Shown here one piece after another: positions 25,014 to 33,260 of a stretch of 64,000 nt of DNA (positions are counted from its first letter, which is position 1; each line of letters begins with the position of its first letter). The position numbers and the translations under genes were made by a program. A model generated the notes under the pieces. It made no database searches. It was given only the letters and a program-made list of their open reading frames with translations, and had not been told where the DNA came from. Origin of the DNA: Tyto alba. Its lineage: Eukaryota; Chordata; Aves; Strigiformes; Tytonidae. The stretch lies in NCBI RefSeq assembly GCF_018691265.1, contig NW_024881330.1, forward strand, positions 21,038,886 to 21,102,885, given 5' to 3'.

Positions 25014-25338
25014 AGACCAGTAGGCTGGGGATGCGCAAGAAGTTAGGAGGGGACCAAGCCAGAACAACTGACTCAAGATGGCCAAAGAGATATTCCCTGT
25101 CATCATATTCTGTAATAAAAGCTAAGAGAAAGGAGGAGAGGGAAGGGGAGCATTCATCATCAAGGTGTTTGTCTTCTGAAGCAACCACTTGGCGCACTGA
25201 GGCCGTACTGCCCAGGAAAAGTGGCTGGACATAACCTGTGAATGGGAAGTAAAGAATAAATCTTTCTGTTTTCCTTTGCTTCCATGCATGAACATTGCTT
25301 TTTATGTATTTAACTGCCTTTATCTTGACCTGGGTATT
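25014..25338 (+). mobile_element. Truncated LTR, relative of the 28863-29448 LTR
   Basis: From CCAGTAGGCTGGGGATGCGC onward the sequence aligns by eye with the interior of the solo LTR at 28863-29448. Shared blocks are AAGAAGTTAGGAGGGGAC, GACTCAAGATGGCCAAAGAGATAT, GTGTTTGTCTTC, the GGGAAGTAAAGAATAAAT region and CTTCCATGCATG. Both LTR termini are missing, so this is a fragment without target duplications. It is more diverged than the 28863 copy. The 67- and 69-codon frames over it are incidental. Confidence 0.8.
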
Positions 25339-25500
25339 ATTTGGCAGTTCGTTAGCTGTATAATAAGCTAGGTAATGTCAGTGTTCTGCTTATATCCAGT
25401 AGCCCAGGTCAGGAAGTGGCTTGACCATGACTGAAAAAATGCTTTACAGTACAACATACAACCCTATCTGTTGATGCAGGCAGCTACCCACTGTCAGGTG

Positions 25501-26510
25501 TGTGCTGAGTTTGTGTGGCAGGGCTTTTGGTAGTGGGGGAGGGGGCTACAGCAGTGGCCCTTGTGAGAAGCTTCTCCAAAGCTTCCCCGGCTCCAAGTCA
25601 GACCCATCTTCGGCCAGGGCTGAGCCAATTAAAAACAATGGTTGCACCTCTGTGATAACGTATTTAATATGGGGAACCTGAGAGGGAGTTGGGAGTTGTG
25701 AGAAGGATACTTATGCAAACACTTGAGGTCAGTGGAAGGAAGGAGGAGGAAGGGAAGGACCTGTGCTGGAGGAGACACCCCCCCTGTATCTTGTAGTGAG
25801 ACGGCAGGGCCACCCTCCTGCCACCCATGGAGGTCCACAGTGGAGCAGAGATCTGCCTGCAGCCTGTGGAGGAGCCCACACCAGGACAGGCGGCTGTGCT
25901 TAAAGGAGGCCAGGAGTCTGAGGGAAGAAGAAGCTCCCGCTGTTGTAGTGCAGTGCTGGGACGACTGCAACACGCAGGGTGACCCATGCCAGGGCAGCAT
26001 GGGAACAGCTGCAGCCCGTGGGGAGGACGCATGCCAGAGAAAGTTCATGAAGGACTGTCTCCTGTGAGAGAGGAGCCACGTGGAGCAGGGGAAGAATGTG
26101 CAGCGTTCACTCCCTGCTGCCAAGAAGGAAGGAGCCGCGAACTGACTAGAATCCCAATCCCCTGCTCCCTGTGATGCTGCTGGGGGAGGAGATAGAGAGA
26201 CTGGGAGCAGAGCTGAGCCTGGGAAGAAGGGAGGGGTGAGGAGAAGGTGTTTTGGGGATGTGGTGGTGCTTCTCATTGTCCCACCTTGTCTGTTAAGTGT
26301 TAGTTTTGCCAGTGTTTGAATTAAAGTGATGTTTTCTTCACCTAAGGAGTTGGTCTTTTGGCCATGACCATAATGTGTGAGTCATCCCTCCCTGTCCCTA
26401 TCTCTATTCTTGAGCCTTTTGCTTCATTTTCTCCTTCACAGCACTGGGGGGGAAGGGGGAAGTGAACAGCTGCATGGTGCTCAGTTGCCCTCTGGGCTCA
26501 AATCATGTCA
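25501..26510 (+). mobile_element. Solo LTR, same family as A and B, copy C (~1.0 kb)
   Basis: It begins TGTGCTGAGTTTGTGTGG and ends AATCATGTCA. The flanks are AGGTG (25496-25500) and AGATG (26511-26515), a 4/5 match consistent with a decayed 5-bp target duplication. A TATA-like TATTTAA lies at 25661-25667. It shares long blocks with copy A, including GGGAACCTGAGAGGG, CAGTGGCCC(T/C)TGTGAGAAGCTTCT and GGGAGGGGTG. The 215-codon minus-strand frame and the 114-codon plus-strand frame inside it reflect GC-rich, low-stop LTR sequence on both strands and are not genes. Confidence 0.92.
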
Positions 26511-26549
26511 AGATGGAAGCTACATGGAGTGTCTTTTCTGGCAGTGAAA

Positions 26550-27062
26550 TCATTGCCATGTGGTGGGGTTCAGACTGAAGACTCTGACAGAAGGGGGCAT
26601 CCGTGATGGGTAAATCCAGCACACTGGAGACTCTGGGTTCACCCTCCTTCCAGGGAATGTGGACCTCCATGAGGTGGCTAGATAGGAAGGCTTGCCCTCA
26701 GTCCAAGTGCAATGGACAATATACATTATGAGTTTATGCATGCTGCTGGAGTTTTCTATGCACCAAGGAATGAGGCTGGAGTCTCTAATGCTTTGCAAAA
26801 TTGGGATAGGAAGTCTAAATTCCACTGGGGCATCTTTGGTAATGTTGGCTGTGGCCAATATGGCTGCATGGATAGCAACAATCATTTTCTCCCATGCCAT
26901 GTAGCTCTCTTGTGCCTCTTGTCACCCTTTACTCCCAAATATAGTGAGTAGGGTTATGGGATCGCTAGGTTGGCACTGTTACAGACCGAAGCAAAAATTG
27001 TAGTCAGAAATGCCAACATGGAGACTAAAAGGGAGACCAGAGTGGATAGGACCCAGGGCTTG
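26550..27062 (-). pseudogene. Possible env-region or other 3' provirus remnant
   Basis: Directly downstream of the truncated RT, in a different frame, the minus strand encodes FKPWVLSTLVSLLVSMLAFL, a hydrophobic stretch that could be a signal or membrane segment. It runs to a stop near 26950. A second frame (26900-26550, 116 codons) begins MAWEKMIVAIHAAILATANI and contains one NIT glycosylation-type sequon. I cannot match either to a named family. An envelope leader or envelope remnant is the simplest reading given the position, but this is inference. Confidence 0.35.
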
Positions 27063-27074
27063 AAATTGTTCCAC

Positions 27075-28119
27075 TCAGTAAAGAAGTATTTGCAGGGCCT
27101 TCTCATGCACTTCATCCCAGTGCCAGATCAGCCTCTTTTTTAGGGGATTGTACAAAGGACTGGCTACTAACATAAACACGGGGACGTGGTGATGGCAGAA
27201 CCTGAGAACTCTTAACAGGGCCCTGAAATCCTTTACCCCCTTAGAGGAGGATAGACCTTTGAGTTCAGATAAAGTTTCAGTAGGTACTGACTCCCTGCCA
27301 CCAATCCAGCAAATTCCCAGAAATGTAACTTCCTGAGCAGGCTCTTGCCACTTAACCTCAGTCATGACACTATCAAGAGACTGCAAAATCATGGTCATGG
27401 TGTCCATGATGATTTGCACACAACTTCAGTCTGGACCACTGATAAGGATGTCATCAATATATCATTATGTGTGCAAGAAGTGTTACATGAACTAGTTCCT
27501 TAGCTAACGGCACGTGCAATTTTAGAGGAATCGCTACAGAAGGTGAGTAAATTTATATTGAATGCATTTCCAGGTGAACACAAAGTGCTCACAGTCCTTG
27601 GGCTGCAGGGGAATCCTGAAAGAAATACCTTTAACATCAAGGGCCCCCAGCCAAGGATGGGCAGCCCACTCAATGTCAAAATTCACGTTCAAGATAGATG
27701 GGACTGCTGCATGAAGGGTTTGTTGATAATCTGTTGACAGCATGGTAATCCACCATCAGCTGCCAGTCTCCATTTGGTTTCTGAATGGGCCAAAAGGGTG
27801 AGTTAAAAAAGGGGTTGGTGGTGATGATGCCTCTTGCCTGAAGGTCCTTGAGGAGGGCAGTTACTGCCTTGGTGGCCCTGGGATCTATGTGGTACAGTTT
27901 TGTATGCTCTAATGAAGTGGATGGCAGAGGTGGTTCAGTCTGAAGGAGTTTCACCAAAGCATTTAGAGCAGCCATGATCCATTGGCCCCACTGGCCTCCT
28001 ATAGCATGGCTTTGGAGAATGTACACACCTAAAAAATTGATAGGTCCCAATGCCATGGTTGCATAGACATTAAGGGCAGAGAGAATAGAGAGTTTGACCT
28101 TACTAATGGAGTATTGCAT
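27075..28119 (-). pseudogene. ERV reverse transcriptase remnant
   Basis: Three overlapping broken frames together cover the fingers, palm and connection of a retroviral RT. The 28119-27676 frame contains FNSPFWPIQKPNGDWQLMVD, the N-terminal fingers motif. The 27743-27534 frame contains ALDVKGISFRIPLQPKDCEH, the first palm aspartate region. A short stretch with YIDD at 27461-27450 gives the catalytic pair, followed by an in-frame stop six codons later. The 27419-27075 frame contains VTFLGICWIGG and ASPLYNPLKKRLIWHW, the thumb/connection region. Several frameshifts and stops make it non-functional. The normal RNase H domain does not follow. Confidence 0.85.
27450..27461 (-). other. RT catalytic motif YIDD
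   Basis: The minus-strand codons TAT ATT GAT GAC encode Tyr-Ile-Asp-Asp and are followed by ILISGPD before a stop. The catalytic aspartates themselves remain intact although the surrounding gene is broken. Confidence 0.85.
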
Positions 28120-28330
28120 GGGAGCTCAGGAGATTTCCACCATGTTAGCGTGGTGGCTACCCTCAGGGCAGACTGAAGGGGCAAGACACAAATCCAATAT
28201 GAAGATCTGGGCCCCAGTGTCTACAACAAACTGGGTGCTGGACATTCATGACAACTTATAATCAGGGCTAGGATATGGGGTAAGCAAAAGCATCTGCTGG
28301 AAAATAGAGATAGGAGGCAGATCTCCACAT
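28120..28330 (-). pseudogene. ERV aspartic protease remnant (DTGA)
   Basis: The minus strand encodes SSTQFVVDTGAQIFILDLCL, with the DTGA active-site loop of retroviral proteases at 28221-28210. It lies directly upstream of the RT remnant, the expected pro-pol order. The reading frame stops soon after (near 28130), and the flap and second half run on in another frame toward the RT. It is non-functional. Confidence 0.75.
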
Positions 28331-28449
28331 GGCAGTGGACACCCACCCCTTAGTTCTGCAGCGGCGCTTTCAAGAGAGAAGGATTGGCAGAAAGGGTTAG
28401 CACCAGGGTACAAGGAGGTACTATGTGGCTCATGGGGGCCACCCGCCAA

Positions 28450-28862
28450 TGGCCATTCTAAAACTATAATAAAACATTATTCTGCAATCTATCAATTTGT
28501 TAAGGGGGGATAAAGTCCTTTTCTAGTAGGAGCTCCCAGAGGCACCCTGTCCTCTGCCTGGGTGAGGGTTCCTCTACATCCGACCTTTGGGCACAGAGGC
28601 CATAGCCATGGATGTACTCAGAAAGTGGGGGCGTCTTTTCAAAAACTGACCAGCCATGCCCTCTCTGTCTGATGATTTCTGTCCATGTGGGGGATCTGAC
28701 ATTAGCAGCCTGTAGCTGCCATAGTGCTACAGCCAAGGGTGTCAGCTGGGGGGGGCTTTACCCCATCGGATGACCAGAGGTCCAGGGGATTCCCTTCAAT
28801 GTCAGCTTGCTTGAGTAAATCACAAATGGCCATTGTAGTTTCATACTGCTCAACTGTGGTGC
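28450..28862 (-). pseudogene. ERV gag 3' portion remnant
   Basis: A minus-strand frame (28736-28500) encodes MAVALWQLQAANVRSPTWTE and continues with mixed charged and aromatic residues. It lies between the gag start region and the protease, the position of capsid/nucleocapsid. No CCHC zinc knuckle is visible. The solo LTR at 28863-29448 cuts it off from the rest of gag. The assignment is positional. Confidence 0.5.
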
Positions 28863-29136
28863 TGTGCTAGTTTTGGCTGGGATAGCGTTAATTGTCTTCA
28901 CAGTAGCTACTATGGGACTATGTTTTGGATTTGTGCTGACAACAGCATCGATAATACAGGAATGCTTTAGTTACTGCTGAGCAGTGCTTACTGAGTCGAA
29001 GCCTTTTCTGCCTCTCACCCCACTCCACCAGCAAGTAGGCTGGAGGTGCACAAGAAATTGGGAGGGGACATAGCTGGGACAGCTGACTCAAACTGATCAA
29101 AGGGATATCCCTACCATATGATGTCATGCTCAACAT

Positions 29137-29143
29137 ATAAATC
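29137..29143 (+). promoter_or_regulatory. TATA box of nested solo LTR
   Basis: CATATAAATCTGGGAG lies mid-LTR, in the usual core promoter position. Activity is unknown. Confidence 0.6.
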
Positions 29144-29318
29144 TGGGAGAAGGAGAAGGGGAGGACATTCAGGGTGATGGCATTTGTCTTCCCAAGTAAC
29201 CACTACACGTGATGGAGCCCTGCTTTCCTGGAGATGACTGAGTACCTGCCAGCTGATGGGAAGCAGTGAATGAATTCTTTGGTTTGTTTTGCTTGCATGC
29301 GTGGATTTTGCTTCACCT

Positions 29319-29324
29319 ATTAAA
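29319..29324 (+). terminator. ATTAAA polyadenylation signal of nested solo LTR
   Basis: ATTAAA lies about 180 bases after the TATA box and is followed by a T-rich stretch, as expected for an R-region poly(A) signal. Confidence 0.5.
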
Positions 29325-29453
29325 CTGATTTCATCTCAACCCACAAGATTTCTCATTTTTACCCTTTTGATTTTCTCCCTCATCCCACTAAGTGGGAGTG
29401 AGCGAGCGACTGTGGTGCTTAGTTGCTGACTGAGCTTTAATCACGACAGGTGC

Positions 29454-30343
29454 ATAATGTGGGTTTGCCGTCTCACTCATCAAGGGCAGAGCCCACTCCA
29501 TGGCCAGGGTGGCATCCCACAGGGTGAAATCATTACTTGCCCCTGGGACCAGTTGTAACGGCACCTCAGGCCCAAGGGTCAGGCTGGCCACTTCTCCCTC
29601 ACTGAGGTAGATTAGAGCTGGACCAGTGCACTAGAGCCTCCTGAGCCACTCCACTGTTTTTAGGAAACTGGTCACCCAGGAAACATAACTTGAGCAAGTG
29701 CTCAAGGCAGGTAGGGGAGGACCTTCTGTTCCTGGGCTATGACCATGCCAAGGCCAGGGTGTGTGGTCATCAATTTCCTCCTAAACCATATGATATAAGA
29801 TGAGAGGGGGGCAATATGGAGGGGCAGGTGTGTCTTCCTCTGTAGGGTTGGGAGGAGTCAAGGTCTGGTCCAGGGCCAAAAATGTCCCCATCCCAATTAT
29901 CATCTTTATTATCATCTTGGTAGTTGGTGGCCCTAACTTGGGTTGTTGCAGTGGGATAATGGTGCTCTGCCTTGAGAATCTGCTAGGAGAAGGGGGATAA
30001 CTCATACTCCAACACCGATACCTGGGTTTAAGAGGCTGGGCAGCTGGATTGCTATGCTGCTGCATACTTCTCACCGCCTTCATTAGCTGCTTCTGCCTGT
30101 CTGAGGGAGTCATGATACCCTGTGATTTCAGCCCAGGCTGCATCTAGAGTACAAGTCAGAAGGCTGATCAAGACACCTTTGCTCTTAGCCCATTTGTAAT
30201 GGCTGGCCTTATGCCACCATTTAAATTAATCTCTGATAGCTTGCAGGTTTGTCCAATTATCTCAGACCCAATCCACTGCACATTGGGGTGATTTCCAACC
30301 TTGCTTCTTTCCTAAAGCCTCCATGAGGTGTTGGAAACACTCC
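29454..30343 (-). pseudogene. ERV gag 5' portion remnant
   Basis: Between the primer site and the nested LTR, minus-strand frames at 30143-29781 (120 codons, ending PPNPTEEDTPAPPYCPPLIL before HMV) and 29591-29388 give a proline-rich segment, followed by more globular sequence. Proline-rich stretches are typical of retroviral matrix/p12-type regions. The PPYCPP portion contains a PPxY-like fragment without the tyrosine in the right register, so I do not claim a late domain. Stops and frameshifts break it throughout. Confidence 0.55.
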
Positions 30344-30361
30344 ATCCTGTCTGTGGCACCA
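30344..30361 (-). other. Candidate primer-binding site of the ERVL-like provirus
   Basis: The minus strand reads TGGTGCCACAGACAGGAT, five bases after the LTR end. The initial TGGTG and terminal GGAT agree with tRNA-Leu-type primer sites used by ERVL elements. The middle is diverged, and a tRNA-His-type site is an alternative. Confidence 0.5.
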
Positions 30362-30366
30362 ATTAA

Positions 30367-30790
30367 TGTGGTCCAAACAGTAATGGAGTCTGACAACACG
30401 TTATAAATCAAACTTTACTAAGACAGTAAGAAACATGAGCAACAACATGACCACATGGCGACTCATCCTATCACTGATAGTAAACATGGGATCATATGTG
30501 ATGCCATGGCTCTTATAGACTGCCAGAGACACCGAATGCCTGGGTCATCTGGCAACAACAGCTGATTGCACAGATGACTTTTGAATGCAGGTAAGTCATG
30601 CTGCCTCTTGGCTCCACCAACAGTAGTGTGATCTGGGAGAATCACGCTTTACAAGGCAGAAGTGTGCTATCTGGGACGATGCGTGCGGCATCCAGCTTAC
30701 ACACTGATGTTGGTCAAGGGGCACTACTCACCTCATCTGAATTTAATGAACAACCAGGTAGTACATGGATCATAAGCCACTGGCGTGTCT
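30367..30790 (-). mobile_element. 5' LTR of the ERVL-like provirus (~0.42 kb)
   Basis: On the minus strand this block ends GTTTGGACCACA just before the primer site. It contains a TATA box (TATAAGA, + 30511-30517) and an AGTAAAG poly(A)-like word (+ near 30413-30418). Its outer end is placed near 30779-30790 by change of composition. No partner copy was found elsewhere in the window, so the start cannot be fixed by LTR-LTR comparison, and the target duplication is unknown because the 3' end is missing. Confidence 0.6.
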
Positions 30791-31560
30791 AATAATTCCC
30801 TTTATCTCTATGTGCTGAAAGAAAAAAACAACTACTATACAACTTATGTGAATATTGCAGGAAAAATTACAAGGCAGATATGGTAAGCAGGTGCTCCTGT
30901 CCATTTATTTATTACAGAATGTCCTTTTCTGCTTTTTACACAGTGACTGACATGGGATATGTATGCATTTCCTAGCATGGTGGCCCCAGCCCAGCAGTTA
31001 TAAATTCAGCTGCCTCACTAAACAGAGAAAATTGATGTGTTGTTTAGATTGTTGCAGTTTATGTCATTGTTGGCTTTTAGTTCCCATACACATTTAAATA
31101 ATAAAGACAATTCTCACCATAAGAATGAGAGAAACATCCCCATTCTGTTCCTTTTCATTGTAGCTGAGGTCCTCAGTCTTCTCTATATTGGGATCAATCA
31201 TCCCACCAAAACTCTCCTGTCTTGATGAGTCTGGGAAGGGCAGGATGACGACTGTCCCTTGCTTAAGGCACAAGCTCATTTCTCCCACTTTTGAGAGCTT
31301 CCACTTTGCAGTTAATGTGGAGTTACTAGCTCTGATGTTACTACCTGCTCTGCTCCTTAGGACAGAGGCACAACTTGCTGACCTGTGCCAACTGCCAGCA
31401 CGACCAGACTCTGAGCAAGAGATTGACACAGGAGTGCAGGAGCTGGCAGGCTTCAACATTGCTCCTGGATATTAAAGCACAAACACGACATTTCCCACAT
31501 ATCTCTTGCCCAGGTTACTTTCTTCAAATGTTTACTACTGGATTAAATTTGTACTTCAGC

Positions 31561-31595
31561 TTTTTCTTTTTTTTTTTCTTTTTTTTTTTTTTTCC
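31561..31595 (+). repeat. Pyrimidine tract (T-rich, interrupted by C)
   Basis: T5C T11C T16-type run. This is a simple polypyrimidine tract with no 3' retroelement body next to it. Confidence 0.8.
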
Positions 31596-32720
31596 TGCAT
31601 TACAGGAATAGTAGTACACTGACCTCATGACCTCAAAGCTGCACATATGGAAGACAAAATGGGACTGTTTTAACTTTTTATCTGCTTGAACACCAATGGT
31701 TCATTAGTTTCTATATAAAGGACAGGAGCAAGCAACTCTGATCTTTCTGATCCTTAACAAGAAACAAAAAAAGTTGTATCTTCTCATCTTAACAGTAGTG
31801 TTTATTGCAGTAGCTTTATTTCAGGGTCCACAATGGAGAGCTTTAATCTAGATGAGATTTGGTTAGAAAGGAATCTTTTGTTATAAACTGAAAGGTTGAA
31901 TTTGATATTTAAAAATCGCTGTTAGGCTTCCCCTTGCAGATATGTGAGATACTGATGGTTGTCTATTGTAGTTTACTGTCCTCTACTGAGATATTTTTAT
32001 GAAGGCTTTGTTCACTGCAATGAAGCTCCATCTATACTTGTCAAATAAATACGTCAACTGTGCAATGTGAATATAAGCAGCACCTCTCACATCCCGGACT
32101 CAAGCTCTCGGCTACTTTTTCCTTGGCATCTTTCCAGCCCCGCTGCAAGGTTCAACCAAAGCATAGCAGCACCATCTCGTGGAGACCTGAAATAATTGCA
32201 GTAAAAAGCCTAGCATGCGGATTTCTCATTTTGAGCACTGGCCGGCATTGCCTGCTCAGGGCAGAGATCCCACCGCAGAGCTCAGCTGGGCAAAGTTGCC
32301 TGCAGAAGTGAGGCTTTGTGAGATGGATTCCTTTACAAAGTATCTTAAACCCAACACAGTAATTCAAGAACTCAGGGACTAGAGACAAGAACACCCCTCC
32401 ATATAACTAAACTAAAATTGGCTTAACATCAGCCATAACAATATAATTCTGGGCTATGAGGGAACATCTGGATGCCAGCCAGGAATGGAAAAGATACCGT
32501 GGGGTTAAAAACATAAAGAATGACTGTTTTTACTGCAGGACACATGCTTCAAACACTTGCTTCATTAAAGTTTGTCTTCACCTCTAAATCCTCACTGAAA
32601 AAGCTGCTTCTCACATATTTTTATTTTTTATTTAATTAAAAATAAATTAATTTAATTACAATTAAGTTTGTAATGAAGTCATGTATCTTTTAATTTTCAT
32701 CATTTGTTGATGAAGACTTT

Positions 32721-32740
32721 AATCACTTTATTGTTTTAAT
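32721..32740 (+). repeat. 20-bp direct repeat, unit 1
   Basis: AATCACTTTATTGTTTTAAT occurs here and again, identically, at 32844-32863. Both units are preceded within a few bases by AAGACTTT, suggesting a small segmental duplication or an unrecognised short repeat element. Confidence 0.8.
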
Positions 32741-32843
32741 GATTTCTGTTATTTATTTCAGTAAGATTTGTAATACAGTATAGAGTAAGGAAACAAATAT
32801 TTAAACATAGATATAAATTGTCACATATCAAAGACTTTGTTTA

Positions 32844-32863
32844 AATCACTTTATTGTTTTAAT
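32844..32863 (+). repeat. 20-bp direct repeat, unit 2
   Basis: This is an exact copy of 32721-32740, 123 bases downstream. Upstream AAGACTTT is also shared, with a small spacing difference. Confidence 0.8.
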
Positions 32864-33164
32864 ACCAAATACCGAATAACCAAAAAACCACAGGAATCAT
32901 TGAATTAAATTAATGGCATTACTAGAAGTACACTGACAAAGTATTCTCATAGTATTGCATATGTGCCTGCTACATGTGATTTGTTCCAAGAAGGGAAGAA
33001 ACAAATGTTTTGAGGTTCCTGTAAATCTATATATAACTTGAGAAATATATATAAAAAATAGTTTATCTGCAACTTGTGTAAGAATGATGTTATGCTACCC
33101 CTGGAGCACCCCATCACAGTAACTAACATGGCAGAAGAGGAGGAAATAAGGCCAGGTATTTCGG

Positions 33165-33260
33165 CTGGTATTTGTCGATCTATCTCTTTCTTTCTGTTGT
33201 TTTTCTCGCGTTTTACACCACCTGAGGCTGAAGTTTCAGCGCAGTGCGTTGAACTGCTGC
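33165..33260. other. Small CpG-enriched patch, function unknown
   Basis: About six CpG dinucleotides lie in 95 bases (TTCGGC, GTCGAT, CTCGCG, GCGCAG, GTGCGTT), against a CpG-poor background. There is no LTR similarity. Overlapping plus-strand frames (33074-33274) have no recognised domain. It could be a fragment of an exon, a regulatory element or chance. Confidence 0.3.

Larger units (their letters stand above)
28863..29448 (+). mobile_element. Solo LTR (586 bp) nested in the provirus
   Basis: It begins TGTGCTAGTTTTGGCTGGGA and ends TCACGACA, with an exact 5-bp target duplication GGTGC at 28858-28862 and 29449-29453. A TATA box (TATAAAT, 29137-29143) and an ATTAAA poly(A) signal (29319-29324) are at normal LTR positions. 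It is in the opposite orientation to the host provirus. I recognise this as a widespread, relatively well-preserved avian LTR family. A more eroded fragment of it is at 25014-25338. Its intact ends and perfect duplication show it is younger than the provirus it interrupts. Confidence 0.95.
26516..30790 (-). mobile_element. Decayed ERVL-like provirus, minus strand
   Basis: In minus-strand order the element has a 5' LTR (30790-30367), a primer-binding site (30361-30344), gag remnants, a protease remnant with DTGA (28221-28210), an RT remnant with YIDD (27461-27450), and a short downstream region with a hydrophobic segment. Many frameshifts and stops show that it is defective. It was later interrupted by the solo LTR at 28863-29448. 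RNase H and integrase are not recognisable, the step from RT to the next region is abrupt, and there is no matching 3' LTR, so the 3' half has been deleted or replaced. The ERVL-like label rests on the TGGTG-type primer site and on general RT wording. The class could be revised. Confidence 0.8.

Noticed and set aside
25629..26276. 215-codon minus-strand open frame
   Set aside because: It lies entirely inside solo LTR copy C, antisense to it. The same kind of frame appears in copies A and B because the GC-rich subrepeats contain few stops.
25501..26510. Copy C as the 3' LTR of the ERVL-like provirus
   Set aside because: It is on the opposite strand, has its own flanking AGGTG/AGATG duplication and is unrelated in sequence to the 30367-30790 LTR.
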